NCBI GenBank assembly: GCA_043228905.1
Contig: JBHGNT010000001.1
Span: 18,104,001 to 18,168,000 of the forward strand
Reading direction: 5' to 3'
From: Azolla caroliniana
Lineage: Eukaryota; Polypodiophyta
Length of the DNA stretch: 64,000 nucleotides
Both the position numbers and the translations under genes were made by a program. Shown piece after piece: positions 29,551 to 41,378 of this stretch (position 1 is its first letter; every line of letters begins with the position of its first letter). The notes beneath the pieces were generated by a model that was not told where the DNA came from, searched no databases, and saw only the letters and a list, made by a program, of their open reading frames with translations.

Positions 29551-31507
29551 CTCGTCTTTGGTCTTCTCGCCCTCGATGGCGTCATCTTCCCAATGCGTGG
29601 TTGGCTTCGGCTCTCTCCTTCGGTTGCTCCCCTTGTGTCCACTTCCGGACTTTTCCGCGGGTCAACTGACTCGGTGGTGTCGCGGTCTCCGCTCCTTTCC
29701 TGTTGCCTTGTTTGGTCGTTCAGGATTGTTCTCCCCCACAAGTTTGGCATGTCGAGGTGACGCAACCCTAGTGCACCTGAGAATTGCCGCAACTTGTCCA
29801 AACCAAGAGGCTTGGTGAAGATTTCGGCAGTCTTCCGATCCGTCGGAACGTACTGAAGTTCGACTTCACCGGAAAGGACACGCTCACGGACGAAATGGTA
29901 GTGCACCTCAATGTGCTTGGTCCGTGCGTGGAAAACGGGGTTTTTCGTAAGCTGGATGCTACTGAGGTTGTCGCAGTAGATCGTCGTCGGATCTGACACC
30001 TCCTCTTGCAGGTCCCTAAGTAGCCGCTTCAACCATATGGCTTCGCATGTCGCGACAGCCGCTCCTCGGTACTCAGCTTCGGTGCTCGATAGTGCAACTG
30101 TCGGCTGCTTCTTACTGCTCCACGCGATCGCGGCACTCCCGAGGGAGAATGCGTATCTAGACGTGGATCGGCGATCGGCGGCGTTGCCAGCCCAATCAGC
30201 ATAGGTGTAGCCGACTAACTGCGCGGTTGCACTGGTCCGATATAGCAGTCCCTGGTCCTTAGTGCCGTTGACATACCGAAGTATGCATTGCGCACAATGA
30301 AGGTGCTCCTCGGTAGGTCGCGCCATGAACTGACTGATCACTCCAACCGGATAACTGAGGTTGGGTCGGGTGATGGTCAAGTATATGAGGATTCCGACAC
30401 TTTGTCGGAACCTCGTCGGGTCGCATACCTTTCCCGTATCGGGACGAAGCTTTACGGTTTCGTCCAAAGGAGTCGAAACGGACTTACAGGCAGCCATCCC
30501 GAATTTGAAGAGCATATTCAGCGCGTAATGACGTTGGCTGATTAGTATGCCTTCGGGGGTGCGTATCACTTCGATCCGGAGGAAGTAATGAAGGTCCCCC
30601 AGATCGTTCATGTCGAACGATGCCGCTAGTTGGAGCTTCACGCAGTCGATTTCACCGAGGTTGGCGCCGGTGATGACCAAGTCATCAACATATAGTAAAA
30701 TACTAACCGGTCCGAGTCGACCTTTTCGGATGGACAGGGAAGAGTCGGATTTTGACATGACGAAGCCCATCCGACGCAGTTGTTGCGTGATCTTCGCGTT
30801 CCAGGCACGCGGGGCTTGCTTCAGTCCGTAAAGGGACTTCTTCAGTCGGCATACTGCCGAGGAGTTCGTTCCAGAGTGAAAACCGGGGGGTTGTACCATG
30901 TACACATGTTCCTCAAGGTCACCTTTCCGGAACGCATTCTTTACATCCATCTGATGTAAGTGCCACCCCCTTCACCGCAGCTACTGCGAGCAAAATACGG
31001 ACGGTCGTCATTTTCGCGACCGGCGCAAACGTCTCATCGTAGTCGATGCCGATGTTTCTGCGCGTAGCCCTTTGCCACTAGCCGAGACTTGTATCGGATG
31101 ACCGAGCCATCGGTGTTGTACTTGACCTTGTACACCCACCTACACCCGATCGGCTTCACACCCTTCGGTGCGTCAACCAGGTCCCAGGTCTCGTTCTCCG
31201 CCAATGCGTGCATCTCTTCCTCCATCGCGGCACGCCAAGTCACGTCTTTAGCCGCTTCTGCGTAGCTCTCCGGGTCACGCACTTCCGCGACAAGGGTCAT
31301 GTACGCATAATGATGCGCCATGTACTCGTTGTATCCGAACCGCAAAACAGGATTCTTCTGGCGGGTAGATCGGCGTAATCTCACATTAGCCGATGTCGAG
31401 GCCTTCTCGATCGACGCGGACTTCACTTTTAAAGACCCGTCACCGGTTCCCTCGGAGTCGAACTCGCGTCGGTCTAACTCGTTCCTATCCGTGCCGGAAG
31501 CCAACAC
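29505..31507 (-). pseudogene. pol: RT and RNase H of element G
   Basis: A 481-codon frame (30950-29505) covers most of RT from MDVKNAFRKGDLEEHVYMVQPPGF through LYGLKQAPRAW and the YVDD box (SILLYVDDLVITG) to RNase H (TYADWAG, ALSSTEAEYRGA, IYCDNLSS). It ends with the copia signature AEIFTKPL and a 90-residue charged extension. The upstream RT start (NETWDLVDAPKGVKPIGCRWVYKVKYN, 31507-31034) is in another phase. RT is therefore split by a frameshift near 31040-30960. Confidence 0.88.
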
Positions 31508-32750
31508 CTTCTTCTTCCCTTTCTCTTTGCGTGTAAGTCATCTCCTCGGCTTCCTACACTGGGAATGCACGGCCGAGTTTCCACTACTCACCGGCTCTTC
31601 ATCGAACTGGTCATACCGACTCAGTCGTCCAATCGGTCCACTTAAACGGAGTGAAATCGGACTCTCTTCGCGGGTCTCGATTTCGAGCTCATCCGGAGGC
31701 ATCTCGGCCTCGCTGACTTCATTGTAAGAGCTCGGATTGAAGTCGGGGTTCGGAGTCCGGGGCTAGTACCAGGATGCGGACTCGACAAACACAACGTTGC
31801 GGCTAACACGCGCTTGTTTGGTGCGAGGGTTATAGCACTTATAACCCTTCTGCTCGTCCGAGTAACCGACCAAGATGCATTTCTCGGCCTTTGCGTCCAT
31901 CTTCCTCCTTTTCTCCTTCGGTACATGCACATACGCAATGCTACCGAACACCTTCAAGTGTCGCAAGTTCGGCTTCGTTTCGAAATATAGCTCGTGCGCC
32001 GACACTTTGTCTCCGATCCGGTTCTAGATGTATACCGCGGTCCTTACCGCCTCGGCCCAGTAGAACTTGGGCAAGCTCTTCTCGTCCAACATTGCCCGTG
32101 CCGCTTCCACAACTGACCGATTCTTCCTCTCGGCCACGCCGTTCTGCTCCGGCGTGTATCTACAACTGAATTCGCGCCGAATTCCCATTTGTTGTAGATA
32201 ACTGTTGAATTGACCAGAAAACTACTCCTTCCCGCCATCCGACCGTAGGCACTTGATCTTTCGTCCCGTTTCTGTTTCCACGAACCCTTTGAGGTCCCGG
32301 AAACAGTCGAAAACTACGCTCTTCCTCTCAATGAGGTAGATCCACATGTGCCGCGTGTGGTCGTCGATGAAGGAGACGAAATATCGGCTCCCGCCAAGAC
32401 TAACGTTTTGTGTCGGCCCCCATATATCAGAGTGTATAAGGTCGAGCTTGTTCCGGCTCCGGTTTCACTCGTTGGGGAAAGGAAGTCGGTGTTGCTTCCC
32501 GAACTGGCAGGCTTCAAAATTTTGTGCCTTTCGGCCACTAAATTTGGGCAAACCGAACACTACCTGTTTCGATTGCAGATCTTGAAGCCGCTGGTAGTTG
32601 ACGTGGCCTATCCACTTGTGCCACAAGTCGATGTCCGACTCGGATTTTTGTCCCTTCGCAAACATTGCGGTGCCGCCGTTAGTGGAGTCGAGGATGAACA
32701 TCCTCCCGTCTCTACGCCCTTGTGCAATCACACGGCCTTCTTCCTCAATG
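31508..32750 (-). pseudogene. Integrase of element G
   Basis: The GAG-pre-integrase part (WHKWIGHVNYQRLQDLQ and EACQFGKQHR) lies at 32731-32465. The core follows in broken frames, and the C-terminal part LRHLKVFGSIAYVHVPKEKRRK with KCILVGYSDEQKGYKCYNP is at 32005-31763. Stops interrupt the core around 32240-32460. The order and motifs are typical of Ty1/copia. Confidence 0.83.
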
Positions 32751-34090
32751 AATCACACGAGGTGTGTAAACCGAACCTCCATCACTTGGTCGACGATCTG
32801 TCCGACCGAGACCAAGTTCTTCGTGATTATCGGAACGTGCAGCACGTTCATGAGTTTTCCTTTCTGCCCGACATGGCTAAGGAGAACTTCTCCGACATTC
32901 GCGATCGGATGCGGAGTGTCGTCTCCTGTTGCGACTACTCCAGGTTGTATCGGTTTTTCAAGGTACGAGAAGCACTCCTTATGGCTCGTCATGTGGTTTG
33001 ACGCGCCGGAGTCTACGTACCACACCTCGTCCGATCTCGCGGTGGTCCGTTTCATTGACTTTGCACCGTGTCTCGTCAGGAAGGCAGAAACTTCTCCGGC
33101 TCTCCCAGAGTCTTCGGCGTAGTGTGATCGCTGCCGATTTCGCTTGTCGGTATGTCCGGAGCCGTTTCCGAAACCGGTTCTCTCCAAATTGGCGCGCTTC
33201 TTCTAGCACTCACTTTCCCAGTGGCCTTTCTTGCCACAGTACCAGCACTACGCGATGGCCTTCCCTTGCCGGTTCTCATCGCTTCGACTCCCCCTATTTC
33301 CGGAGGGTCCAGAGTTGCTGTCGGCATCACTTCGGTGCCTTCTTCCTTGATCTCGTCGGCCGCCTCCATTGCGCGCCGACTCGTCTCGTCCTCCACATCC
33401 ACGGGGCCTATCTCCCTCCGTATACAGCATTCTGTTGTCGGTGTGCGTGCTTGTAAACGCACCCGCGTGGTACTCCTCTACCAGGAGCATTGACTGTAAG
33501 TCGAAAAAGGACGGCGTATTCTCCCGGGTACACACAGTCGTTCGGAACGCTCCGAACTTCGACACCAAACTTCCGAGACAAATCTGGACCATCTGGCTCT
33601 CCTCGATGTTCACCTCTATGGAGGCGAGGGAGTCGCAGATATCCTTGATCTTCGAGGTATAATCCGCCACCGACAAGTCGCGTTGTCGTAGGTTGCTCAA
33701 CTCCTGTCGGAGCTAAAGCTTCCTGGCAGTGGTGCTCGTGACGAAAATCTTGTTCAGATTTTCCCACGCACCCTTCGGCGTCTTTGCATCCCGAACATAG
33801 CTCAATAGCTATTCGCCCACACACGACGCGAAGCAGTATAATACCCTGCTCGCCGATTGCTCCCACGACGGGAAGTCTCTGTGTGTCGATTTGGGTGCCG
33901 CGTCATTAGCTCCTTCGACGTAACTCCAGTAGCCATGCCCGAGAAGGTACTGGTGCATCTTGTAGGACCAAGACGCGTAGTTGGTTCAGTCGAGCTTCTC
34001 TGTTGGAAGCGAGCTCGCCATGCCTCAATCCATCGTTCTTCTTGTTCTTCTTCGTCAAGCTGTGTCGGTTGCAGAGAGGTTCTCAGCCCT
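32751..34090 (-). pseudogene. gag: gag and protease of element G
   Basis: The protease active site VDSGASNHMTSHKECF and LHVPIITKNLVSVGQ lie at 33187-32753. Gag is upstream, with LSVADYTSKIKDICDSLASI and FFDLQSMLLVEE (33700-33440) typical of the UBN2-type copia gag. Frames change several times between 33400 and 34040. Start and zinc knuckle could not be placed with certainty. Confidence 0.8.
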
Positions 34091-34093
34091 CGC

Positions 34094-34105
34094 GCTCTGA
34101 TACCA
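34094..34105 (-). promoter_or_regulatory. Primer-binding site of element G
   Basis: The minus strand reads TGGTATCAGAGC directly after the 5' LTR. This is the classic site complementary to the 3' end of initiator methionine tRNA in plant copia elements. Confidence 0.93.
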
Positions 34106-34508
34106 TGTAAAAAGTAACGTGCGGAAGCAAGTATGAAGACCGAACAGAAGGAAGAAAACTCAGGTTTAATGGAGAGCTTGAGCTTACGTAGTATACGCGG
34201 GAGAGACAAAGAGAGTGAGAGAGAGAAAACACAAGAACTATATTCAACAAAACATCTCGATTCACTGCTCTATACATATGTGTGTTCCATGAACACTTTT
34301 ATACAAGTCCTCGAAGGACTGACCGAAGTACTGACCGTACTTCAATGCTCTTTAAGAGCTTCTACACTAACTCCCAAATATATTCCTCACGGAATATCTT
34401 TCCTAACGGCCTCCCGGTTTACGCACTCAGCCTAACCGATCGGTCCCAACCGATCTGGTCCTCGGCTTCTTCAGCTGATCCGGCCGATGTTGAGCTTGTC
34501 TCTCAACA
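34106..34508 (-). repeat. 5' LTR of element G
   Basis: This 403-bp partner of 28854-29256 runs from TGTAAAAAGTAACG to GTCTCTCAACA and is followed by the TGTGT target duplication. Related solo or partial LTRs are at 46125-46510, about 47528-47884 and 49757-50164. Confidence 0.9.
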
Positions 34509-34513
34509 TGTGT

Positions 34514-34848
34514 GTATGAGAGAGAGAGAGAGAGTGAGAGAGACCAAGCAGTAAAACACAGAGAATACGCAAGGTAAAGTATATTAACAAAGGAGAAAGA
34601 CTCAACATATACAAGGTGGGAGGAGGGTGCTTTATATAGTCACCCTCTGTCTTCATTAACTACAAGACTCATGGAGCATGGGGAATGTGAAAGCTCATAA
34701 GAAATGTGTCATAGAATATGATTCTATGACTCATACTAAATGCTAGAATACAAAGAGGTGACATAATGGTGACTCTGGACCGTTGGAGTGTCTATTCACT
34801 CTCAAGGTGAGTTCACACACTAGACCAAGTTGAGCTTGATTCTCAACA
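34514..34848 (-). repeat. 3' LTR of element H (larger part)
   Basis: Together with 28799-28853 it makes a 390-bp LTR matching 39435-39826. It begins in a GA-rich microsatellite and ends GATTCTCAACA. The polypurine tract CTTGAGGGGGCG follows on the minus strand at 34849-34860. Confidence 0.9.
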
Positions 34849-35049
34849 CGCCCCCTCAAGCTCAAGTCGGGTCGGTTTCAGACGGTATCCGAAATCCGCT
34901 TCGACTCACGTTCTGAAGTCCGCGTCGACTCACATTTATGCAGAGTTGCGGAATCCATGCTCCAGCTTGCGTTGTGTGTAGTTGCGAAGTCTGTGCTCTG
35001 GCTTGCGTCTTTCTTTGTGGCTTCGTTGCGCGGTTGCGAAATCCAGGCG

Positions 35050-36668
35050 TTATTGTGTAGTGTTTTCAATACTCCCCCTCAAACTTGGCAGATCAGGGAT
35101 CGTCAATCCGAGATCGGTCAGGAATTGCCACAACTTGTCGGCTCCTAAGGCTTTAGTGAAGATGTCGGCCGTTTGGAGATTGATGCTAATGTGTTGTAGG
35201 TCGACATCGCCAGCTAGAACGTGCTCTCGAATGAAGTGATAGTGATAGTGCACTTCGATGTGCTTTGTCCGCGCGTGGAACACCGGGTTCCGAGCCAGAT
35301 AGATATTGCTCATGTTGTCGCAGTAAAGGGAAGTCGGATCTTTGATGGGTATGCCCAGATCCTTGAGTATTCTTTTGAGCCATACGGCTTCACATGTGGC
35401 CACTACTACGCTCCTATATTCCACCTCTGTGCTCGAAAGAGCGACAGTTGGTTGCTTTTTATTGCTCCAGGATATTGCTCTGCTGCCGAGGGAAAAAACA
35501 AATCCAGGGGTTGATCTTCTATCGGCTTTGTAACTGGCCAAATCGGCGTCTGGTACCCCTCGAGTTGTATTGGCATCGCGGTCTTGTAGAGGATATCGCA
35601 ATCCATTGTGCCGCTCACGTATCGTAGAACTCGTTTAGCACAATCCAAGTGAGTATTACGCGGTGTTTGCATGAATTGGCTAAGGAGACCGACTAGATAA
35701 CTGAGATCAGGTCGAGTAATCGTGAGGTAGATGAGACTCCCGATGAGTTGCCGATACTGAGTCGGCTCACACGCTTTGGTGCCAGAGTTCGCATCTAGTT
35801 TGAGATTGCGATCGAGCGGGGTTGCGGCGGATTTGCACTCAGCTATCCCGAACTTGTATAACAAGTTGAGGATATAGTGCCATTGAGAGATCATGATTCC
35901 GATCGGAGTCCGAATTACCTCTATGTTGAGGAAGTAGTGGAGCTCCTTCATGTCTGTCATTTCGAACTTGTCGGAAAGGAGGGATTTGACCTTATTGATT
36001 TCGACGAGATGCTCACCTCCAATGACTAGGCCATCTACATATAAGATGATGACGATCGGACTTGCGGAATCGCTTTGTATGTAGAGGGAGTTGTCCGATT
36101 TTGACATATGGAAGCCAATTTGATGAAGATATTGCGTTATCTTTGAATGCCAAGCACGCGGTGCTTGCTTGAGGCCATAGAGTGGCTTCTTGAGCCGGCA
36201 TACAACTTTTGGATGGGTGCTCGAGTTGAAGCTGGGTGGTTGTATCATGTACACCTCCTCTTCTAATTCACCTTGTAGAAAGGCGTTTGTGACGTCCATT
36301 TGATGGAGGTGCCACCCTTTCGCCGTAGCAAGCGCAATTATGGTTTGTACCCTCATCATCTTTGCCACCGGGGCGAAGGTCTTCTCGTAGTCAACTTCGT
36401 GCGTTTGGGCGTAGCCTTTCGCTACGAGTCGCACTTTCTAGTGGTTGACGAAACCGTCGGCGTTGTACTTCACTTTGTAAATCCATCTGCATCCGATCGC
36501 CTTTTTGTGTGGTGAGGTGGGAATGAGATCCCATGTCTCGTTCTTGCGTAGTGCTTGCATCTCCTCGTTCATGGCTTCGATCCATCGCGGATCCTTGGCT
36601 GCTTTGGAAAATGTTTCCGGCTCGCGTACTGTTGCCACCTTCATCATAAAGGCATAGTGATATGCCAT
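35050..36668 (-). pseudogene. pol: RT and RNase H of element H
   Basis: RT begins with NETWDLIPTSPHKKAIGCRWIYKVKYNADGFVNH (36668-36438) and continues one stop later with RLVAKGYAQTHEVDYEKTFAPV. The active box is IILYVDGLVIGG, where the second Asp of YVDD is replaced by Gly, so catalysis should be lost. RNase H (ALSSTEVEYRSV, LYCDNMSN, ADIFTKALG) follows in another phase at 35601-35050. The frame change is near 35420-35590. Confidence 0.88.
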
Positions 36669-37960
36669 GTAGCCGTTGTAGCCGAATCAGCTGACCAGAT
36701 TTCTTTCACGGGTGGAGTGATGAGGGCTTTCTTAGCTCCGATTGGTACATTGAAGTCGCCGAACTCACTATCGAGTGAGGGAGTCGACTCATCGTCGTCG
36801 AAGCGATCGTCTTCGTATTCCGCCATTTTCGCCTTGCCTTTGTCCATCTTCGGACTAGGCCGTGATGTGCTTTGATCGCTCAAAGGCTCTTGTGGTCCGC
36901 TCAGTCGGGTCGTGATCGAACTTTCTTCGAACATGCACGTAAGGTGAGTTTCATCCTCTTGTTCGGCGGATTCTGGGTCGAGCGGAGTCGGACTCAAAGT
37001 TGTCTCTGGTGCGTACTAGGATGCGGACTCGTCAAAAACGACGTCTCGACTTACTCGAGATTTTCGAGTTGAGGGGTTGTAGCACTTGTACCCCTTTTGC
37101 TCTAGTGAGTATCTTACGAGGATACATTTCTCCGACTTCGGGTCAAGCTTTTGACGCTTCTCGTCGGGGATGTGCATGTATGCTATCCCGCCGAATATCC
37201 GGGTGTGCGATAAGTCCAGCTTCTTTTCCGAAGTATTTTTCGTGCGGAGTGACCTCATGCACTCCGGATGTTGTACACCGGTTCATTAGGTAGACGGCCA
37301 TATTTGCAGCTTTGGCCCAATATGACTTGGGCATATCCTTCTCGTTCATTGCGCTACTTCGAGGATGTGCCGATTTTTGCGCTCGGCTACTCTATTTTGT
37401 TGTGGAGTGTGTCGGCAAGTGAATTCTCTCCGAATTCCTTCCTTTCGGAGATAGGCAGTGAAATCTTCCAAGAAGTACTCCTTGCCGCCATCCGATCGAA
37501 GGCATCGTACATGATGGCCCGTGGTTTTCTCGACTTCATTCTTGAATTTTTGGAAGTGTCCGAACACTTCGCCCTTTTGCCGCATCGGATAGATCCAAGT
37601 GTGCCTAGAGAAGTTGTCGATGAAGAGCACGTAATATCGGCATCCGCCGAATGTGCCCGTCTGCGTCGGTCCCCATACGTCGGAATGGACTACGTCGAGT
37701 AAACCTTTGATCACGTTCCGCTCTTTCGGGAATGGGTGTCGGTGTTGCTTGCCGAATTGGCACGCTTCGCATACACCTTCAATCTCCTTCTCTTGGAATG
37801 TCGGGAGTCCGATGACAACTCCTTTCGATTTCATTGGTTTGAGTTTGTTGAGATTGATGTGGCCGATTCTCTTGTGACATAGCTCTATGTCGGAGTCGGC
37901 TTTCATGCTTCTTGCGAACATGGTGGATTTCATCTCTTGTGAATCGAGAATGAACATTTG
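36669..37960 (-). pseudogene. Integrase of element H
   Basis: A 203-codon piece (37957-37346) shows the GAG-pre-integrase zinc site (CHKRIGHINLNKL, CEACQFGKQHR). The first catalytic Asp is in VVHSDVWGPT, the second in RCLRSDGGKEY and the Glu in TPQQNRVAERKN. The C-terminal part (IFGGIAYMHIPDEKRQK, KCILVRYSLEQKGYKCYNP) follows in another phase at 37258-37016. The linker to RT (36997-36644) is rich in Asp, Glu and Ser. Confidence 0.88.
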
Positions 37961-39420
37961 GCCCTCTCTTCTTCCGTGTGCGATGATTCAGCCCTCTTTT
38001 TCGATGAAGCACCCTTCTTGGTCGAATCGGACTTGCATCCCTTGCTCAACCATTTGGCTGACTAAGACCAAATTCTTCGTGATGGTGGGAACATGCAAGA
38101 CATTTTTAATGTATGTTTGCTTACCTCTTTCGTCGAACGGAACATTGTCGATGTGCCGAATCGAGTGCGTACTGTCATCTCCAGTTTCGACATAACCGGG
38201 TCATTCCGGCTCTCGAAGTTCAAGAAACCATTCTTTAAGAGATGTCATATGGTTTGAGGCTCCGGAGTCAACAAACCATACGTCCTCCGGATTGAGGGCA
38301 CTAGTTGAGGTAGAGGCTGACATAGAGTTTTCTCTATGTTTCCATTATGAACATTCCGCCACGGTCGGAGTTGTGTGCGTACATTCCGCTATACTCTTCG
38401 TAGTCGGAATTGTGCGTGTAATTCGTGAGTTGTCGGCTTGTGGAAGCCGATTCGCGCATCTTCTTTCGGCACTCTTCTTCGTGGTGGCCGAACTTTCCGC
38501 AATGTCCGCATTTGGTTGTGTTTTGACGGCTCGGGCCAGAGTGGAAGCTCCCCCTTCTTGCGAAGGTTCCTCTTTGGCTTCCGTTTTGCGGCCGAAATTG
38601 GGAGTTGTTGTCATAGGTCGGACCTCGTCCGCCTTGTCCTTGGCCGAATCGGTCTCTCACTCGTCCGCGTCCTCTTCCTCCATTTGAGTGCGTGTAGAGC
38701 ATGTGGCCTTCCAACTCATTGCTCCTTGTACGCACATGGTTTCTTCAACCAATAGCATTGATTGGAGCTCGAAGAAGGAGGGAGATTTCTCCCGTGCTAG
38801 AATGGCGGTTCGCATCACGCCGAACCGTGGTGCGAGGCCGTTGAGGGATATTTGCACCATCTCATCATCATCGATATTTATGCTTATCGAGCCAAGCGAA
38901 TCGCAAAGCTCCTTGATCTTCGAGGTGTATGTCGTGATGGACATGTCCCTTTGTTGAATGTTGTTCAACTCTTGGCGGAGTTGAAGCCTTCTTGCGGTTG
39001 TGTTCGCCTTGAAAATCTTTCGTAGATTTTCCCATGCCTCCTTCGGCGTCTTGGCTTTGCGAATGTAGACGAGCATGTGATCTGAACACATGTCGCCAAG
39101 CAATACATCATGCGGCTTGCGGCTGGCTCCCATGTCGCGTATCCGGGAGCCGCTTCGGCGGGTCAGTCTTCGTGCTCTCCTTTGATGTAGCTCTAATAGC
39201 CTTGTCCGACAAGGTATTGGTGCATCTTATACTCCCAAGATGCGAAGTTGTTTCGATCCAACTTCTCGGTAGGGAGAGTGCTCCTCATTTGAGTATTCAT
39301 TATGTCGATTCTTCTTCTTCTTCTTCTCTCTTCGAATGCGAGTTATGTAGCGAAGCTACGATAGCGATGAGCCGGTTCTTCTTGAACGTTGGCGCAGATG
39401 GGCTAGATGGAGCTACCAAA
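37961..39420 (-). pseudogene. gag: gag and protease of element H
   Basis: Gag is seen at 39133-38657 (HMLVYIRKAKTPKEAWENLRKIF, TYTSKIKELCDSLGSISI, FFELQSMLLVEE). In a second frame, 38735-38334, an RGRGR-rich stretch is followed by the zinc knuckle CGHCGKFGHHEEEC. The protease lies in the broken stretch 38330-37960. A frameshift near 38700 separates the two gag pieces. Confidence 0.82.
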
Positions 39421-39422
39421 CC

Positions 39423-39434
39423 GCTCTGATACCA
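39423..39434 (-). promoter_or_regulatory. Primer-binding site of element H
   Basis: The minus strand reads TGGTATCAGAGC next to the 5' LTR, complementary to initiator methionine tRNA. Confidence 0.93.
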
Positions 39435-39826
39435 TGTAAAGAATTGGATATGATTATTGTGAAGCGGAAGAGATGTGAGTTATGTGTGTGTATGAGAGAG
39501 AGAGAGAGTGAGTGAGAGAGACCAAGGAGTAAAACACAGAGAATACGCAAGGTAAAGTATATTAACAAAGGAGAAAGACTCAACATATACAAGGTGGGAG
39601 GAGGGTGCTTTATATAGTCACCCTCTCTCTTCATTAACTACAAGACTCATGGAGCATGGGGAATGTGAAAGCTCATAAGTTATGTGTCATAGAATATGAT
39701 TCTATGACTCATACTAAATGCTAGAATACAAAGAGGTGACATAATGCTAACTCTTGACCGTTGGAGTGTCTATTCACTCTCAAGGTGAGTTCACACACTA
39801 GACCAAGTTCAGCTTGATTCTCAACA
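39435..39826 (-). repeat. 5' LTR of element H
   Basis: This 392-bp LTR runs from TGTAAAGAATTGG to GATTCTCAACA, followed by the target duplication GAATC. It contains a GA microsatellite at about 39497-39520. TATA-like sequence lies on the minus strand near 39610-39620 (CTATATAAAGC). Confidence 0.9.
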
Positions 39827-39831
39827 GAATC

Positions 39832-40537
39832 TGTCGACAAAAGATAGGACTAGCTGACTCCCTCCCACATGAGTGATTGGGGAGTTTGTTAGGAATATGT
39901 CCCTCTTTTAGGAAGAGCCGAAAGTCGATGACATGGAGGGTCTACAATAGATGATCCAAGTCGAAGATAAGACGGGTTGGCCAGGTTGACTAGATAGTCG
40001 ACATAGGAGTCGACTAGTCTATCTGATTAGTCTGCTGATTAACTGTTACTGTTATTACTATAATTATAACAGGAATAATAGTAGTAGAGGCTACATCTGC
40101 ACATAGCCCACATTGTGTATAAGTATAAATACACCTAGGGAAAACTTATATGCGGTGTAGAACATAATAGTGTAGAATAGAGCTTCTATAGTGTAGAAAA
40201 GCTAGAGAGAAGAAGAGTGACGTGAGAGAGAGAGAGAGAGAGAGCGTGCAAACATAGACAGAGAGGTACTTCTTGTCTGAACCCTAAGGGGAATACTCTG
40301 TTGTGCAAAGGTTGTAATATGTTTTCCTTCTCTTGTACACCCACTATTATAGTGAAGATCTGTTCTCCCGTGGTTTTCCCTTGGTTTAGGGTTTCCACGA
40401 TAAAACCTGTGTATTTCGTGTACTGTGCATAGTACTCTCGTCTATTTGTTGTTTTCTGTTTCTTGAGTTGTGTATCTTCTGTCGATTTATCTTGTCTACT
40501 TGTGGTCCATTTCCCATCGAAACTTGCATGACTAACA
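39832..40537 (+). mobile_element. C-terminal tail and 3' LTR of copia element I
   Basis: The bases after the GAATC duplication complete the polyprotein of I and stop at TGA near 39870. The polypurine tract GATTGGGGAGTT (39875-39886) follows, then an LTR starting TGTTAGGAATATG at 39887. A TATA-like GTATAAATACACC lies near 40120. The LTR seems to end CTAACA at 40537, a perfect inverted repeat of its start. The neighbouring inverted-repeat element may instead begin at 40533, so the true end is uncertain. Confidence 0.75.
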
Positions 40538-40930
40538 ATCGCAACGGTTTGGTTTGAGAGTGTCAAAACCAAATGTGTTTGAAACTTAACCGATTAAAAT
40601 TTTTCAAACCTGAACCGAATCGAACCATGAAACTATTTGAACGGAATATGCTCAAACCCAATCGTTAAAAAAATCCAAACCGTTAAATCCACGGTTTTGT
40701 GGTTTGGTTTTGGTTTTCAACTACGATCAAATTTAAATTTTAAACTTTTTAAAATTTTCATTTTTTTAATTTTTAATTTTTCAAAATTTTAAATATTTTC
40801 CCAAAATGTGAGAATTAGGCTTCAAAATGAAAAGATTGTTTTAAAAAAAAATTAATTTTAAACAAAAAATTTTAAAAACCAATTAAGCCATGTAAAGAAT
40901 CAGGCGTGATTCTGTGCAACAGAAGTGATT

Positions 40931-40976
<46 letters not shown>

Positions 40977-41378
40977 CACAACGTATATAGAAAACAAGAA
41001 AAAATTGTATTCACAAGGAGCAAGATGAACCAACAATTACAAAGAGAAGGAGAGGGTGCTTATGTAGTCACCTTCTCTCTATGTTCTCTCACTACAACCA
41101 CCACTTGGAAAAGAGGTGGAGACTTAACTTCTATGACACTTAGTTTATAATACAATGAGGTGGGATGTCAACACTAGGGAAGTTGAGATTAATTCTGAAC
41201 AAGCCGTTTAAACCATAGTTTCTAACCGTTGAAACCGAATCGAACCGAATGTTCATCCCCCAAACCAAACTGAACCATTAAAAAAACCCTAAACCCTAAA
41301 CCAAACCGAACCATTTAAATCGCTAAGTCGTCGTTTCACGGTTTGGTTCTATTCAAACCAAACCGTTGTTGATTGTTA
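40533..41378. mobile_element. MITE-like inverted-repeat element K
   Basis: The left end TAACAATCGCAACGGTTTGG and the reverse complement of the right end TAACAATCAACAACGGTTTGG match over about 25 bases, including GGTTTGGTTTGA. The flanks TGCATGAC (40525-40532) and TGCGTGAC (41379-41386) form an 8-bp near-duplication, as in hAT elements. The interior is AT-rich with AACCGAACC-type repeats and no coding. Without the inserted copia LTR and its duplication it is about 530 bp. Assignment to hAT is tentative. Confidence 0.5.
40891..41201. mobile_element. Solo copia LTR inside element K
   Basis: This 311-bp LTR runs from TGTAAAGAATCAGG to TTCTGAACA and is related to the H LTR. The flanks AGCCA and AGCCG are a 5-bp duplication with one mismatch. 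It includes a GT run followed by a GA run (about 40927-40975). Confidence 0.75.

Larger units (their letters stand above)
28854..34508 (-). mobile_element. Ty1/copia element G
   Basis: It has LTRs of 403 bp each (28854-29256, 34106-34508) with about a dozen mismatches by eye, and an exact target duplication TGTGT (28849-28853, 34509-34513). The coding order on the minus strand is gag, protease, integrase, RT, RNase H, then a small basic frame before the 3' LTR. Frames are broken in the integrase and gag parts. It is younger than H, in whose LTR it lies. Confidence 0.93.
28799..39826 (-). mobile_element. Ty1/copia element H, inserted in I and split by G
   Basis: It has LTRs of about 390 bp: the 3' LTR in two parts, 28799-28853 and 34514-34848, and the 5' LTR at 39435-39826. 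The target duplication GAATC is exact (28794-28798, 39827-39831). On the minus strand the order is primer site, gag, protease, integrase, RT and RNase H. Element G entered the 3' LTR at TGTGT. Frames of H carry several breaks, so it is inactive. Confidence 0.92.

Noticed and set aside
41284-41302. CCCTAAACCCTAAACC, like a plant telomere repeat
   Set aside because: Only two units, inside an AACC-rich inverted-repeat element. It is too short to be an interstitial telomere.
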